20,759 nucleotides of DNA, taken from an uncultured Bacilli bacterium (GTDB lineage Bacteria; Bacillota_I; Bacilli_A; RF39; UBA660). Position 1 is the stretch's first letter. The number at the start of each line of letters is the position of its first letter. Made by a program: the position numbers and the translations under genes. Below are positions 6,004 to 13,963 of the stretch, piece by piece. Under the pieces are notes generated by a model. It saw nothing but the letters and a program-made list of their open reading frames with translations. It did not search any database and was not told the origin of the DNA. Location of the stretch: positions 8,746-29,504 of the forward strand of contig CARJCM010000008.1 of assembly GCA_948999435.1 (NCBI GenBank). The letters run 5' to 3'.

Positions 6004-7581
6004 ATGAAGTTTAATATAATAGAAGAATTAGACAAATTATCAGCATTATATCAAGACGACATAGACATGGTAAAGAACTTAATTTTAGAATGCAACAAAC
6101 ATTTTAGTGAAGAACAAATAGAATTAATTATTAAAGCCTATAAGTGTGCTAATGACTTACATCGTGGGCAAAAAAGAAAAAGTGGTGAACCTTATATAAT
6201 TCATCCGATTCGTGTTGCTCATATCCTTTTAACAGAAATGCATTTAATAGATTGTGATGCTATATGTGCTGCACTACTTCACGATACTATTGAGGATACT
6301 GGTATTACTGAAGAAGAACTAGCTAAAATATTTAATAAAGATATTGCTTATTTAGTAGCTAGTGTTTCAAAAATAAAAAATTTAAACTATACAAATAAAA
6401 GTGATGAAGAAAAGTATAATGATTGTATTTTGCTTAGAAGTTGTGCTAAAGATATAAGAGTAATAATGATTAAAATAGCTGATAGAACCCACAACATGCG
6501 AACTTTAATTTATAAAGGAGATAAAGCTTTAATTGAAAAATATGAAAAATCTAATTCTCCAATAGAAGAACTAAAAATTGAATCTAATGCTAAACAAAAC
6601 GCTAAAAGTGTTGAAACTATCACACTTTTTGTCCCACTTGCTAAACGTATAGGTGCATATTTAATAGCAACTGAGTTAGAAGATATAAGTAATATGTATT
6701 TACAAAATAGTACATTTAGAGAGATTAGGGGAAATATTAAAAACTTTGAAACTAATAATGTTGAAAAAATCGAATGGATTTTAGAAACAATAGAAAATGC
6801 TTTAGTAAAAAGTAATATTTCTCACGATGTAAGAGCTAAAACCAAAAGTTTTTCAGAAGTAAACAGATATTTAAAAAGAGAAAATAGAAGCAAAGTTTCT
6901 GATGTTCCAGGCTTACTAAGTTTTGAAATAAATGTTGAACAAGAAGAAGATTGTTATAAAGTATTAGACATTTTATCTGGACTTTATAAACCATATGAGA
7001 GTAAAGTAATAGATTTTATCGCAGCGCCAAAAGCTAATGGCTATAAAGCTATTCATTTTGAAGTAAGCAATCTTTCAGGATATACCATAGATTTTAAAAT
7101 ATGTACCAATAAAATGAAATTAATTAATGATTATGGTATCTCTGCTTTAACAGAACTTTATCCAAATAGCAATATTAAAGATATCCAAGACTCTTTAAAT
7201 GCTTCAAATCCTTTTGTTATGTCACTTCAAAGTATTGGGGATTTATATAAAGATAATGATATCTATTTTAAACATATAAAAAGAGAGATTCTATCTAGAC
7301 AAATCACTATAACTACCAAAAATGGCGATGAATATTCTTTCCCAAATGGAGCAACTGTCTTAGATTTAGCCTTTAGATTACATACAGAAATAGGAGCAAA
7401 AGCAACAGGTGCCATTGTTAATGGAATAAGTGTCCAAACTAATTGTGTTTTACAAAATGGGGATAATGTAAATATATTAATTGATGAAAGTCAAACATGC
7501 CAACCTGAAGAAAATTTAAGTTATGCAACAACATCATATGCTCAAAGAGAAATGCGTAGAGCATTAAAAAAGCATAAATAA
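6004..7581 (+). CDS. RelA/SpoT homologue: intact HD (p)ppGpp hydrolase, degenerate synthetase, TGS domain
   Basis: 525 residues. The HD hydrolase (~40-220) keeps the family residues: H67 in IIHPIRVAH, HDTIED (H93, D94, E97, D98) and ADRTHNMRTL (D160, H163, N164). The synthetase (~270-375) is recognisable from RAKTKS, DCYKVL, PKANGYKAIH and the KICTN region. However, the Asp of the usual DLLAIRV is Gly303 (GLLSFEI), the Arg of that motif is Glu308, and the Glu of LEIQIRT is Asp363 (IDFKICT). In studied Rel enzymes the corresponding Asp and Glu bind magnesium, so synthesis is probably lost. A TGS domain spans ~434-497, and the protein ends soon after. Full-length Rel is ~730-740 aa, so the C-terminal helical/zinc-finger/ACT regions are missing. 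Likely role: (p)ppGpp breakdown. ATG 6004 follows GTGGGGG. Confidence 0.85.
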   Translation: MKFNIIEELDKLSALYQDDIDMVKNLILECNKHFSEEQIELIIKAYKCANDLHRGQKRKSGEPYIIHPIRVAHILLTEMHLIDCDAICAALLHDTIEDTGITEEELAKIFNKDIAYLVASVSKIKNLNYTNKSDEEKYNDCILLRSCAKDIRVIMIKIADRTHNMRTLIYKGDKALIEKYEKSNSPIEELKIESNAKQNAKSVETITLFVPLAKRIGAYLIATELEDISNMYLQNSTFREIRGNIKNFETNNVEKIEWILETIENALVKSNISHDVRAKTKSFSEVNRYLKRENRSKVSDVPGLLSFEINVEQEEDCYKVLDILSGLYKPYESKVIDFIAAPKANGYKAIHFEVSNLSGYTIDFKICTNKMKLINDYGISALTELYPNSNIKDIQDSLNASNPFVMSLQSIGDLYKDNDIYFKHIKREILSRQITITTKNGDEYSFPNGATVLDLAFRLHTEIGAKATGAIVNGISVQTNCVLQNGDNVNILIDESQTCQPEENLSYATTSYAQREMRRALKKHK

Positions 7582-7611
7582 TAAAAAAGCCAATATAATA
7601 AATTAATTTAG

Positions 7612-7637
7612 AGTTCTAGAGATGGAACTTTTTTTCT
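7612..7637 (+). terminator. Weak terminator after the rel homologue
   Basis: AGTTCT (7612-7617) pairs with GGAACT (7624-7629), including one G-U pair; 6-nt loop, then a T7-8 run. Short stem but a good T tract. Confidence 0.5.
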
Positions 7638-7645
7638 TTATAATC

Positions 7646-7674
7646 TTGAAATTCCTATTAATATAAAGTATAAT
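7646..7674 (+). promoter_or_regulatory. Promoter of ftsA-ftsZ
   Basis: TTGAAA (7646-7651), 17 bp, TATAAT (7669-7674). Start expected near 7681; AGGAGG at 7689-7694 precedes the ATG at 7700. Confidence 0.72.
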
Positions 7675-7699
7675 TAACATATAAAAATAGGAGGAAACT

Positions 7700-8941
7700 A
7701 TGAGAAAAATAATTGCTAGTCTAGACATTGGTTCAAGTTCTATAAAATTAATAGTTGGTGAATTTATTAAGCAATCACTAAATGTTCTTTGTGTTTCCGA
7801 AGTACCTAGTAAAGGAATACGAAAAGGCTTAATAGCAAACAAAGAAGAATTAATCCCTGTCTTAAAAGAGACATTTCATAAAGCCGAAGAAATGCTTGGT
7901 ATACCTATAAATGAAGTTATATTAGGAATACCAGCTTATTTTACAGAAAGTATAATTAGTGAAGGAGTAAGTACTATAACGAATGAAGATGGGGTAGTAA
8001 CCTATCAAGATTTAATAAGAGCTATGCATTCAGCATCATACAATAGATTAGCTGAAAATACCGAGCTTATAAGTATTATTCCAACCAGATATAAAGTAGA
8101 TGAAGAAATAGTTAAAAATCCTATAAATATGTTAGGAAAGAAATTAACAATTAAAGCTGTTTTAGTAACTGCTCCTAAAAATAATATTAATAGTTTTATA
8201 AAAGTTTTAGAAATGATAGGAATAAAAACGATAGATGTTGTTACTAGTTCTCTAGCTGACTTTGCATCAAGTAAACGAAAAGAGTTAATAAATGGCATAA
8301 GTGCTATTATAAATATTGGCGAAGAAACAACTAGTGTATCTATATATAACAAGGGTATTCTAATGAAATCTGAAGTTATAGAATTAGGTGGGGCAAATAT
8401 AGATAACGATATTGCTTACATCTATAAAATCACAAAAAAGGATGCACGTGGATTAAAAGAAAATCTAGGCCTTGCTTGTTCAGATATGTCAGATAATTTA
8501 GAAAAAAGTAGTTTAACAGATAGAATGGGCGACAATATTTTAATTAATCAAAAAGATTTAAGTGATATAATAGAAAGCAGATTAACGGAAATACTAGAGT
8601 TATCCAAGAAACAAATGAATTTATTAACGCACAAGAACATAGATTATATATTTGTTACAGGAGGAACTTCTGAATTAAGAGATTTTAACATTTTATTAGA
8701 TAAAGTCTTTACTAAACCACATATTCTTGGTAAAATAGATATTGTAGGTGCAAGAAGTAACAAATTTGCAACTGTAATAGGAATTATAAAATATTATAAT
8801 GGAAGATTAAAACTAAAGAATAAAGAGTATTGTGTATGGAATCCTGAAGAATTAGAAATATTAAGTGGAGTCCATAAAAAAGTAAATATTAATGAAAATT
8901 CCATCTTAGGGAAATTATTTGGATATTTTTTTGATAATTAA
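7700..8941 (+). CDS. ftsA: Cell division protein FtsA
   Basis: 413 residues, the usual length. FtsA is an actin-like ATPase that tethers FtsZ to the membrane and recruits late division proteins. Visible marks: the phosphate-1 loop SLDIGSSSIKLIVGE (7-21), the 1C-domain region around 80-170, the phosphate-2 loop INIGEETTSVSIYNKG (~200-215), ELGGANIDNDIA, and the adenosine motif VTGGTSELRDF (~320-330). The last residues, NSILGKLFGYFFDN, form a short amphipathic helix matching the membrane-targeting tail of the family. AGGAGG sits six bases before ATG 7700. Its stop codon touches the ftsZ ribosome binding site, indicating coupled translation. Confidence 0.95.
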   Translation: MRKIIASLDIGSSSIKLIVGEFIKQSLNVLCVSEVPSKGIRKGLIANKEELIPVLKETFHKAEEMLGIPINEVILGIPAYFTESIISEGVSTITNEDGVVTYQDLIRAMHSASYNRLAENTELISIIPTRYKVDEEIVKNPINMLGKKLTIKAVLVTAPKNNINSFIKVLEMIGIKTIDVVTSSLADFASSKRKELINGISAIINIGEETTSVSIYNKGILMKSEVIELGGANIDNDIAYIYKITKKDARGLKENLGLACSDMSDNLEKSSLTDRMGDNILINQKDLSDIIESRLTEILELSKKQMNLLTHKNIDYIFVTGGTSELRDFNILLDKVFTKPHILGKIDIVGARSNKFATVIGIIKYYNGRLKLKNKEYCVWNPEELEILSGVHKKVNINENSILGKLFGYFFDN

Positions 8942-8952
8942 GGAGGATGCAT

Positions 8953-10032
8953 ATGAACGGATTACAAATGGACCAAATAGCCAAAATTAAAGTTATCGGT
9001 GTTGGTGGCGGCGGAAATAATGCTGTTAATCGCATGATTGAAGAAGGCGTAAAAGGGGTAGAGTTTATTATTGTAAATACCGACTTACAAGTATTAAATG
9101 CTTCAAGTTGTGAAAATAAAATTCAAATTGGCTCAACAATTACAGAAGGTTTAGGAGCTGGTGCTAATCCTGAAATTGGGCGTGCAGCAGCTATTGAATC
9201 TAAAGCAGATTTAGAAGAAGTAGTAAAAGGTGCAGATATGGTTTTTGTTGCTTGTGGTATGGGTGGCGGAACTGGTACTGGAGCAGCTCCTGTAATCGCT
9301 GAAATAGCTCAAGAATCTGGTGCCTTAACAGTAGGTATTGTAACTAAACCATTCCGTTTTGAAGGTAAAAGAAGAATGGAAAATGCTTTACTAGGACTAG
9401 AAGAATTAAAGAAACATGTAGATACCTTAATTGTAATACCAAATGATAAATTAAGAGATATAATTGATCGAAACACATCATTTAAAGATGCGTTTAAAGA
9501 AGTAGACAATGTTTTACATCGTGGTGTACAATCTATTTCAGACCTTATAGCAGTAACTGGAATCATCAACTTAGACTTTGCTGATGTTAAAACAGTTATG
9601 CAAAAAAGTGGCACAGCCATTATTGGTATTGGTTGTAATGCTGGCGAAAATAGAGCTATTGAAGCGGCTCGTCAAGCTGTAGCAAACTCTTTACTTGAAG
9701 CAACAATTGAAGGAGCAACTAATGCAATTGTCAATGTAACAGGCGGGTCTAATCTTACCTTATTTGAAATTGAAGATGCTGTAGAAACAGTTAGAGCAGC
9801 AGCCAATAGTGATGTTAACATTATCTTTGGTGCTATTCAAAATGATAATTTACAAGACGAGGTTATTGTAACAGTTATCGCAACAGGTTTTGAAAACGAA
9901 GGTGAAACTGAAGAAATGTTATTCAGTAATAATGATATGCCAAGAAGAAGACCTGAAAGAGAACCAGCACCAGACTTAGATAATGAATATGACATTCCAC
10001 CATTCTTAAGAAATAATAGTGACAGATTCTAA
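8953..10032 (+). CDS. ftsZ: Cell division protein FtsZ
   Basis: 359 residues; a tubulin-like GTPase that forms the division ring. N-terminal GVGGGGNNAVNRM (16-28), the tubulin signature GGGTGTG (104-110), T7 catalytic loop INLDFADV (N206, D208, D211), a short charged linker (~315-345) and the C-terminal peptide DIPPFLRNN (347-355) that binds FtsA and other partners. ATG 8953 is preferred over in-frame ATG 8947, because AGGAGG (8941-8946) is six bases from the former and abuts the latter. Codons are less AT-extreme than in neighbours, as expected for high expression. Ends at a strong terminator. Confidence 0.97.
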   Translation: MNGLQMDQIAKIKVIGVGGGGNNAVNRMIEEGVKGVEFIIVNTDLQVLNASSCENKIQIGSTITEGLGAGANPEIGRAAAIESKADLEEVVKGADMVFVACGMGGGTGTGAAPVIAEIAQESGALTVGIVTKPFRFEGKRRMENALLGLEELKKHVDTLIVIPNDKLRDIIDRNTSFKDAFKEVDNVLHRGVQSISDLIAVTGIINLDFADVKTVMQKSGTAIIGIGCNAGENRAIEAARQAVANSLLEATIEGATNAIVNVTGGSNLTLFEIEDAVETVRAAANSDVNIIFGAIQNDNLQDEVIVTVIATGFENEGETEEMLFSNNDMPRRRPEREPAPDLDNEYDIPPFLRNNSDRF

Positions 10033-10060
10033 GAGGTAAAGTGATTTACTTCTTTTTTTT
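10031..10060 (+). terminator. Terminator of ftsA-ftsZ
   Basis: A 10-bp stem with one G-U pair (10031-10040 with 10045-10054), GTGA tetraloop, followed by T6 beyond the stem. It overlaps the last bases of the ftsZ stop codon. Confidence 0.82.
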
Positions 10061-10075
10061 GCTAAAAAAAACAAA

Positions 10076-10112
10076 CAAATATTTGACGTACGCATATTCT
10101 TGGTGTTATAAT
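10076..10112 (+). promoter_or_regulatory. Promoter of dinD with overlapping palindrome
   Basis: TTGACG (10083-10088), 18 bp, TATAAT (10107-10112). A perfect palindrome CAAATATTTG (10076-10085) overlaps the -35, and CGTACG follows directly (10087-10092). Neither matches the Gram-positive LexA box CGAAC-N4-GTTCG, so SOS control is not shown. Confidence 0.6.
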
Positions 10113-10141
10113 TGTATTATCAATCAGGGAGGTATATAAAA

Positions 10142-10966
10142 ATGAATGAATTGAATAAATACAATGAAAAGGCTTTTGAAAATATTAAACACATTGATGA
10201 ATCTGGATATGAATATTGGTTAGCAAGAGAATTAATGAATATATTACAGTATAGAAATTGGCAAAATTTTGAAAAAATAATTAATAAGGCAATTATGGCT
10301 TGTAAAAATAGTAATTTTAATGTTGTGAATCATTTTATTGACGTCAGTAAAATGATAGAAATTGCCAAAGGAGCAAAGAGAAAAGTACTAGATTATAAGT
10401 TATCTAGATATGCTTGTTATTTAATTGCTCAAAATGGAGATAGTAGAAAATCAGTTATTGCACTAGCTCAAACTTATTTTGCTATTCAAACCAGAAAGCA
10501 AGAAATTAGTGAAAAGGAATATAGCTCCTTAACAGAGGAAGAAAAAAGATTTTATCAACGAAATTTGACTAAGAAAGGAAACTATTCTCTTAATCAAGCA
10601 GCCAAAAATGCTGGTGTAAAAAACTTTGATAAATTTCATAATGCTGGATATGAAGGTTTATATAATGGTGAAACTGCTGATGACATTGCTAAAAGAAAAC
10701 ATTTAAGATATAGGGAAGATATATTAGACAATATGGGTAGTGAAGAATTAATTGATAATTTATTTAGAATTACTCATACAGAACAGAAGTTAAAAAGAGA
10801 TAATATAATAGGAGAGAAAAGTGCATGCATTACTCATAAAGAAATAGGAAAAATTGTTAGAAATGCTATTAAAGAAGCAGGTGGAACAATGCCTGAAGAT
10901 TTACCAACTCCTAAAAAGAGTTTAAAAGAATTAGAAAAAGAAAATAAAAATAATCTTATTCCATAA
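10142..10966 (+). CDS. dinD: DNA damage-inducible protein D (DinD family)
   Basis: 274 residues, about the size of E. coli DinD, a SOS-induced protein reported to interact with RecA and hinder strand exchange. Conserved blocks: YWLARELMNILQY (25-37), LSRYACYLIAQNGD (87-100), YFAIQTRKQE (112-121), HNAGYEGLYNG (166-176), TEQKLKRD (213-220) and GGTMPEDLPTPK (247-258). The N-terminal half resembles the BRO-N type DNA-binding fold. ATG 10142 is chosen because GGGAGG (10127-10132) lies nine bases upstream; an upstream TTG in frame lies inside the promoter. It is a monocistronic unit between ftsZ and envelope genes, with AT-rich codons unlike ftsZ, so it may be an accessory insertion. Confidence 0.9.
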   Translation: MNELNKYNEKAFENIKHIDESGYEYWLARELMNILQYRNWQNFEKIINKAIMACKNSNFNVVNHFIDVSKMIEIAKGAKRKVLDYKLSRYACYLIAQNGDSRKSVIALAQTYFAIQTRKQEISEKEYSSLTEEEKRFYQRNLTKKGNYSLNQAAKNAGVKNFDKFHNAGYEGLYNGETADDIAKRKHLRYREDILDNMGSEELIDNLFRITHTEQKLKRDNIIGEKSACITHKEIGKIVRNAIKEAGGTMPEDLPTPKKSLKELEKENKNNLIP

Positions 10967-10970
10967 ATAA

Positions 10971-10982
10971 TATGTTAACATA
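10971..10982. promoter_or_regulatory. Perfect 12-bp palindrome TATGTTAACATA
   Basis: Lies between the dinD stop and the promoter of the GT4 gene. It has no loop or T tract, so it is not a terminator. It could be a dimeric repressor site, or chance in AT-rich DNA. Confidence 0.25.
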
Positions 10983-11006
10983 AAGGTTAGATTTATTAAA
11001 GTTAGA

Positions 11007-11035
11007 TTGACACTAAGAACTTTATTAGATAAAAT
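11007..11035 (+). promoter_or_regulatory. Promoter of the GT4-flippase operon
   Basis: TTGACA (11007-11012), 17 bp, TAAAAT (11030-11035). Start expected near 11042, exactly where the GGTGAT ribosome binding site begins, nine bases before the ATG. Confidence 0.75.
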
Positions 11036-11050
11036 TAAAGTGGTGATAGA

Positions 11051-12193
11051 ATGAATATACTTGTAATACCGTCATGGTATCCAAATGGAACAGATAAATT
11101 AATGGGGATATATCACAAAGAATTTTGTGAAGCTCTAGCTAAAAGAGATAATATAAAAGTTAATATGTTATATCTTGATAGACAGCGTTTAAGTGCGCCT
11201 TTTAAATATTTATTTATGTCCAAAAAGGAAGTAATCCAAGAAGAAGGATATAAAACGTATATGCGAAAAATGTTAGACCTTCACAAAATAAGTTTTGATA
11301 TTGAAATGAAAAAATATGCTCGTGTTTTAGAAAAAGCCTTTAAAGATTATATAAAAGAAAATCCTAAACCAGATATAATTCATGCTCAAGTTACAAATCC
11401 TGCTGGGTATGCCGCTTGTAAATTAGGCCAAAAATATAATATACCAGTAGTAGTTACTGAGCATGCCACTTATTATGAAAGATTTTTCAAGGGTGAAGAT
11501 TACAAATATGGCAAATATGTATTAGATAATAGTTATTTTACTACAGTAAGTGCCTATATGAAAAAAGAAATTTTAAAAATGAGCAATCAATGTGATGTTT
11601 TAGCCAATTTAGTAGATACCGAAATCTTTAAAAAAGAGCGTAAAAAAGTCCAAGGCTTAAAACTTGTTACTGTTGTAGGATTAAGAAAAGTAAAAAGAGT
11701 AGATGATATAATGGCAGCTTTAAAAATTTTAATAGATGAACATAAAATTAAAGATGCCAAACTAACAGTAGTCGGAGATGGATTTGATGAAGAATATTAT
11801 AAAAACAGATGCCAAGAATTAGGCATGGAAAAGTATGTAGATTTTGTTGGCAGAAAAAACAAAGAAGAAATAGCAAATATTCTCCTTGAAAATAATATTT
11901 ATGTTATGTCAAGTGAAATTGAATCTTTTGGAATACCTGCTATCGAAGCCTTTGCTAGTGGTTTACCAGTAGTAGCAACAAAATGTTTAGGGCCTGAAGA
12001 ATATGTTGACGATAAATGTGGTAAATTAATATCAATTGGTAATCCTAAAGAGATGACCGAAGCAATTTTAGAAGTTTATCAAAACTTAGACAAATATGAC
12101 ATTAAATATTTAAGAAGTGTCGCAGATAGATATGGAGCTAAGAGTATTACTGACAAAGCCATTAAAATATATAAAGAATTATTAAAAAAATAG
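11051..12193 (+). CDS. GT4-family glycosyltransferase (GT-B fold)
   Basis: 380 residues. The N-terminal acceptor half starts SWYPNGTDKLMGIYHKEF (8-25, the common glycine loop region), with IIHAQ (109-113) and VTEHATYYERFF (135-146). The donor half has VTVVGLRKVKRVDD (206-219), LTVVGDGFDEEYY (238-250), VDFVGR (263-268) and the EX7E signature ESFGIPAIE (E291, E299) followed by GLPVVATKC. These are the nucleotide-sugar binding marks of retaining GT4 enzymes. No membrane segment is present, so it acts at the cytoplasmic face. Its partner downstream is a lipid-linked oligosaccharide or lipid II flippase-like protein, 27 bp away without a terminator, suggesting envelope glycan or glycolipid synthesis. 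Sugar and acceptor cannot be told. Confidence 0.88.
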   Translation: MNILVIPSWYPNGTDKLMGIYHKEFCEALAKRDNIKVNMLYLDRQRLSAPFKYLFMSKKEVIQEEGYKTYMRKMLDLHKISFDIEMKKYARVLEKAFKDYIKENPKPDIIHAQVTNPAGYAACKLGQKYNIPVVVTEHATYYERFFKGEDYKYGKYVLDNSYFTTVSAYMKKEILKMSNQCDVLANLVDTEIFKKERKKVQGLKLVTVVGLRKVKRVDDIMAALKILIDEHKIKDAKLTVVGDGFDEEYYKNRCQELGMEKYVDFVGRKNKEEIANILLENNIYVMSSEIESFGIPAIEAFASGLPVVATKCLGPEEYVDDKCGKLISIGNPKEMTEAILEVYQNLDKYDIKYLRSVADRYGAKSITDKAIKIYKELLKK

Positions 12194-12220
12194 TTTAATA
12201 TAGCAGAGGATGTGAATATT

Positions 12221-13879
12221 TTGAAAAAACATTCATTTATAGAAAGTACAATTATTTCAACATTATCTATAATATTTATAAAAATACTAGGAATGATATA
12301 TGTTATTCCTTTTTATGCGATAGTTGGTGTTCAAGGTTCAATATTGTATGCTTATGCTTATAATATATATGGGCTATTTTTAGAAATTGCCACTGCTGGC
12401 ATTCCTAATGCTATTGGTAAAATTATCAATGAGTTTAATACTTTAAATAAACAAGAAGCCAAAATAAGAACATTTAAAATTGGAAAAAAATTATTATTAT
12501 TTATAGCTGTTACATCATTTTTAATAATGTTTATTTTTGCTCCCGAATTAGCCAAAATGATTTTAGGAAATCTAAAAGGTGGAACCACAATTGAACAAGT
12601 AGCTTTTGTCATCAGAGCAGTTTCATTCTCATTATTATTATTTCCATTTTTAAGTGTAACAAGAGGTTTCTTTTTAGGACACAAAATAGTTTATGTATCA
12701 AGTTTTTCTCAAGTTATAGAGCAAATTGTAAGAGTAGCTTTTATCCTAGGAGGAAGTTACATCGCTTTAAAAGTTCTTCATCTTGATTTAACGCATGCAG
12801 TTGGCATCGCTGTTTTTAGCGCTTTTGTAGGGGGAGCTTTCTCCTTGTTATATGTAATAACAAAACTCCGCAAAAACAAAGAAGAGTTTAATTTAAAAGA
12901 AGATTTTAATAAAAAAGATGACATAAGTAATAAAGAGATAATAAAGAAAATATTTATATATGCCATCCCAACTGTAATAATAAGTTTAGCTTTTTCGATA
13001 TATAATAATGTAGATATGATTTTAATATTAAGAATAATGAATCATTTAGGATTTGAAGCGAGTGAAGTAGAGTTTATTTCAACTGCAATAAGTACCTGGG
13101 CACCTAAGATAAGTATTATTATAACATCAATTGGTCTTGGAATGGCACCAGGCTTAGTCGCAGCGATGGTGGAAGCTCATACTTTAAAAAACTATGAAGA
13201 AGTAAACAGAAAATTTAATAAAGCTTTAGAAATAACGATATTAATTACCATTCCAATGTGTATAGGCATATCTTTATTAAGTTCATCTATATGGACAATA
13301 TTTTATGGGTATAATGATTTTCATCAAATAGGTTCTTTAATTTTAATGGTATGTATTTTCTCTCCATTATTTTCTAATCTTTACACTATTTGTAATTTTA
13401 CATTACAAAGTGTCAATAAATTTAAGATGGTGTATATAAGTGCTTTAACAGGAATATTAGTAAATGCTTTATTAGATGTACCTTTAATGCTATTATTATC
13501 TAAAATAGGTTTACCACCATATTGGGGAGCAACATTAGCTACCATCATAGGTTTTAGTGTAACCGTAATAATAGCAACTAGAGTATTAAAAAAAGAATTT
13601 GGCTTTAAATATAAAGGAATACTTACAATGTTAGGAAAAACTCTTATTCCTTTAATATTAATGATTATAAGTGTAATAGTATTAAAAATTTTAATACCAA
13701 TAAATGTTGGAAATAGAATGTCATCAATAATATATGTTGGTATAATATCCATTATAGGGGCGCTAATATATTTCCTAGTAACTTATAAAATGGGCTTAAT
13801 TGATCAAGTACTAGGTGAAGATTTTCTAGATAAATTAAAAAACAAATTTAAATTAAAGAAAAAAGTTAAGGAAAGTTAG
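12221..13879 (+). CDS. MATE/MOP-superfamily flippase, YtgP/SpoVB/MurJ-like
   Basis: 552 residues with about 14 hydrophobic segments across the whole length. Family marks: LGMIYVIPFYAIVG near the N-terminus, AGIPNAIGKIINEF after TM2, RGFFLGHK, SQVIEQIVRVAFILGGS, and SLGMAPGLV-like SIGLGMAPGLVAAM in the middle. These match the YtgP/SpoVB group; B. subtilis YtgP serves as a MurJ-type lipid II flippase. TTG 12221 is the likely start (GAGGA ten bases upstream, then a basic residue pair before TM1). GTG 12212 is in frame but only one base from the Shine-Dalgarno. Co-transcribed with the GT4 gene. It could alternatively export another lipid-linked glycan. Confidence 0.88.
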   Translation: MKKHSFIESTIISTLSIIFIKILGMIYVIPFYAIVGVQGSILYAYAYNIYGLFLEIATAGIPNAIGKIINEFNTLNKQEAKIRTFKIGKKLLLFIAVTSFLIMFIFAPELAKMILGNLKGGTTIEQVAFVIRAVSFSLLLFPFLSVTRGFFLGHKIVYVSSFSQVIEQIVRVAFILGGSYIALKVLHLDLTHAVGIAVFSAFVGGAFSLLYVITKLRKNKEEFNLKEDFNKKDDISNKEIIKKIFIYAIPTVIISLAFSIYNNVDMILILRIMNHLGFEASEVEFISTAISTWAPKISIIITSIGLGMAPGLVAAMVEAHTLKNYEEVNRKFNKALEITILITIPMCIGISLLSSSIWTIFYGYNDFHQIGSLILMVCIFSPLFSNLYTICNFTLQSVNKFKMVYISALTGILVNALLDVPLMLLLSKIGLPPYWGATLATIIGFSVTVIIATRVLKKEFGFKYKGILTMLGKTLIPLILMIISVIVLKILIPINVGNRMSSIIYVGIISIIGALIYFLVTYKMGLIDQVLGEDFLDKLKNKFKLKKKVKES

Positions 13880-13880
13880 T

Positions 13881-13912
13881 TAAGTAAAACAAAAATAAAC
13901 TTATCTTTTTTT
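13881..13912 (+). terminator. Weak terminator after the flippase gene
   Basis: TAAGT (13881-13885) pairs with ACTTA (13899-13903), followed by TC and T7. The stem is only 5 bp with a 13-nt loop. Confidence 0.4.
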
Positions 13913-13913
13913 A

Positions 13914-13942
13914 TTGTTTAAAAGTGTTTTTAGATTTATAAT
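13914..13942 (+). promoter_or_regulatory. Promoter of the GT2 gene
   Basis: TTGTTT (13914-13919), 17 bp, TATAAT (13937-13942). Perfect -10, weak -35; the ribosome binding site starts at 13951. Confidence 0.55.
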
Positions 13943-13963
13943 AAAACAAAGAAGTGATTTGAG

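Noticed and set aside
8005..9620. Leftward open frames inside ftsA and ftsZ (115 and 103 codons)
   Set aside because: Shadows of strongly conserved genes, with no start signals.
10112..10141. Upstream TTG start for dinD
   Set aside because: It lies on the last base of the -10 box and before the Shine-Dalgarno; ATG 10142 fits the family N-terminus.
12358..13752. Three leftward open frames inside the flippase gene
   Set aside because: Hydrophobic mirror frames of a membrane protein gene; no ribosome binding sites or promoters.
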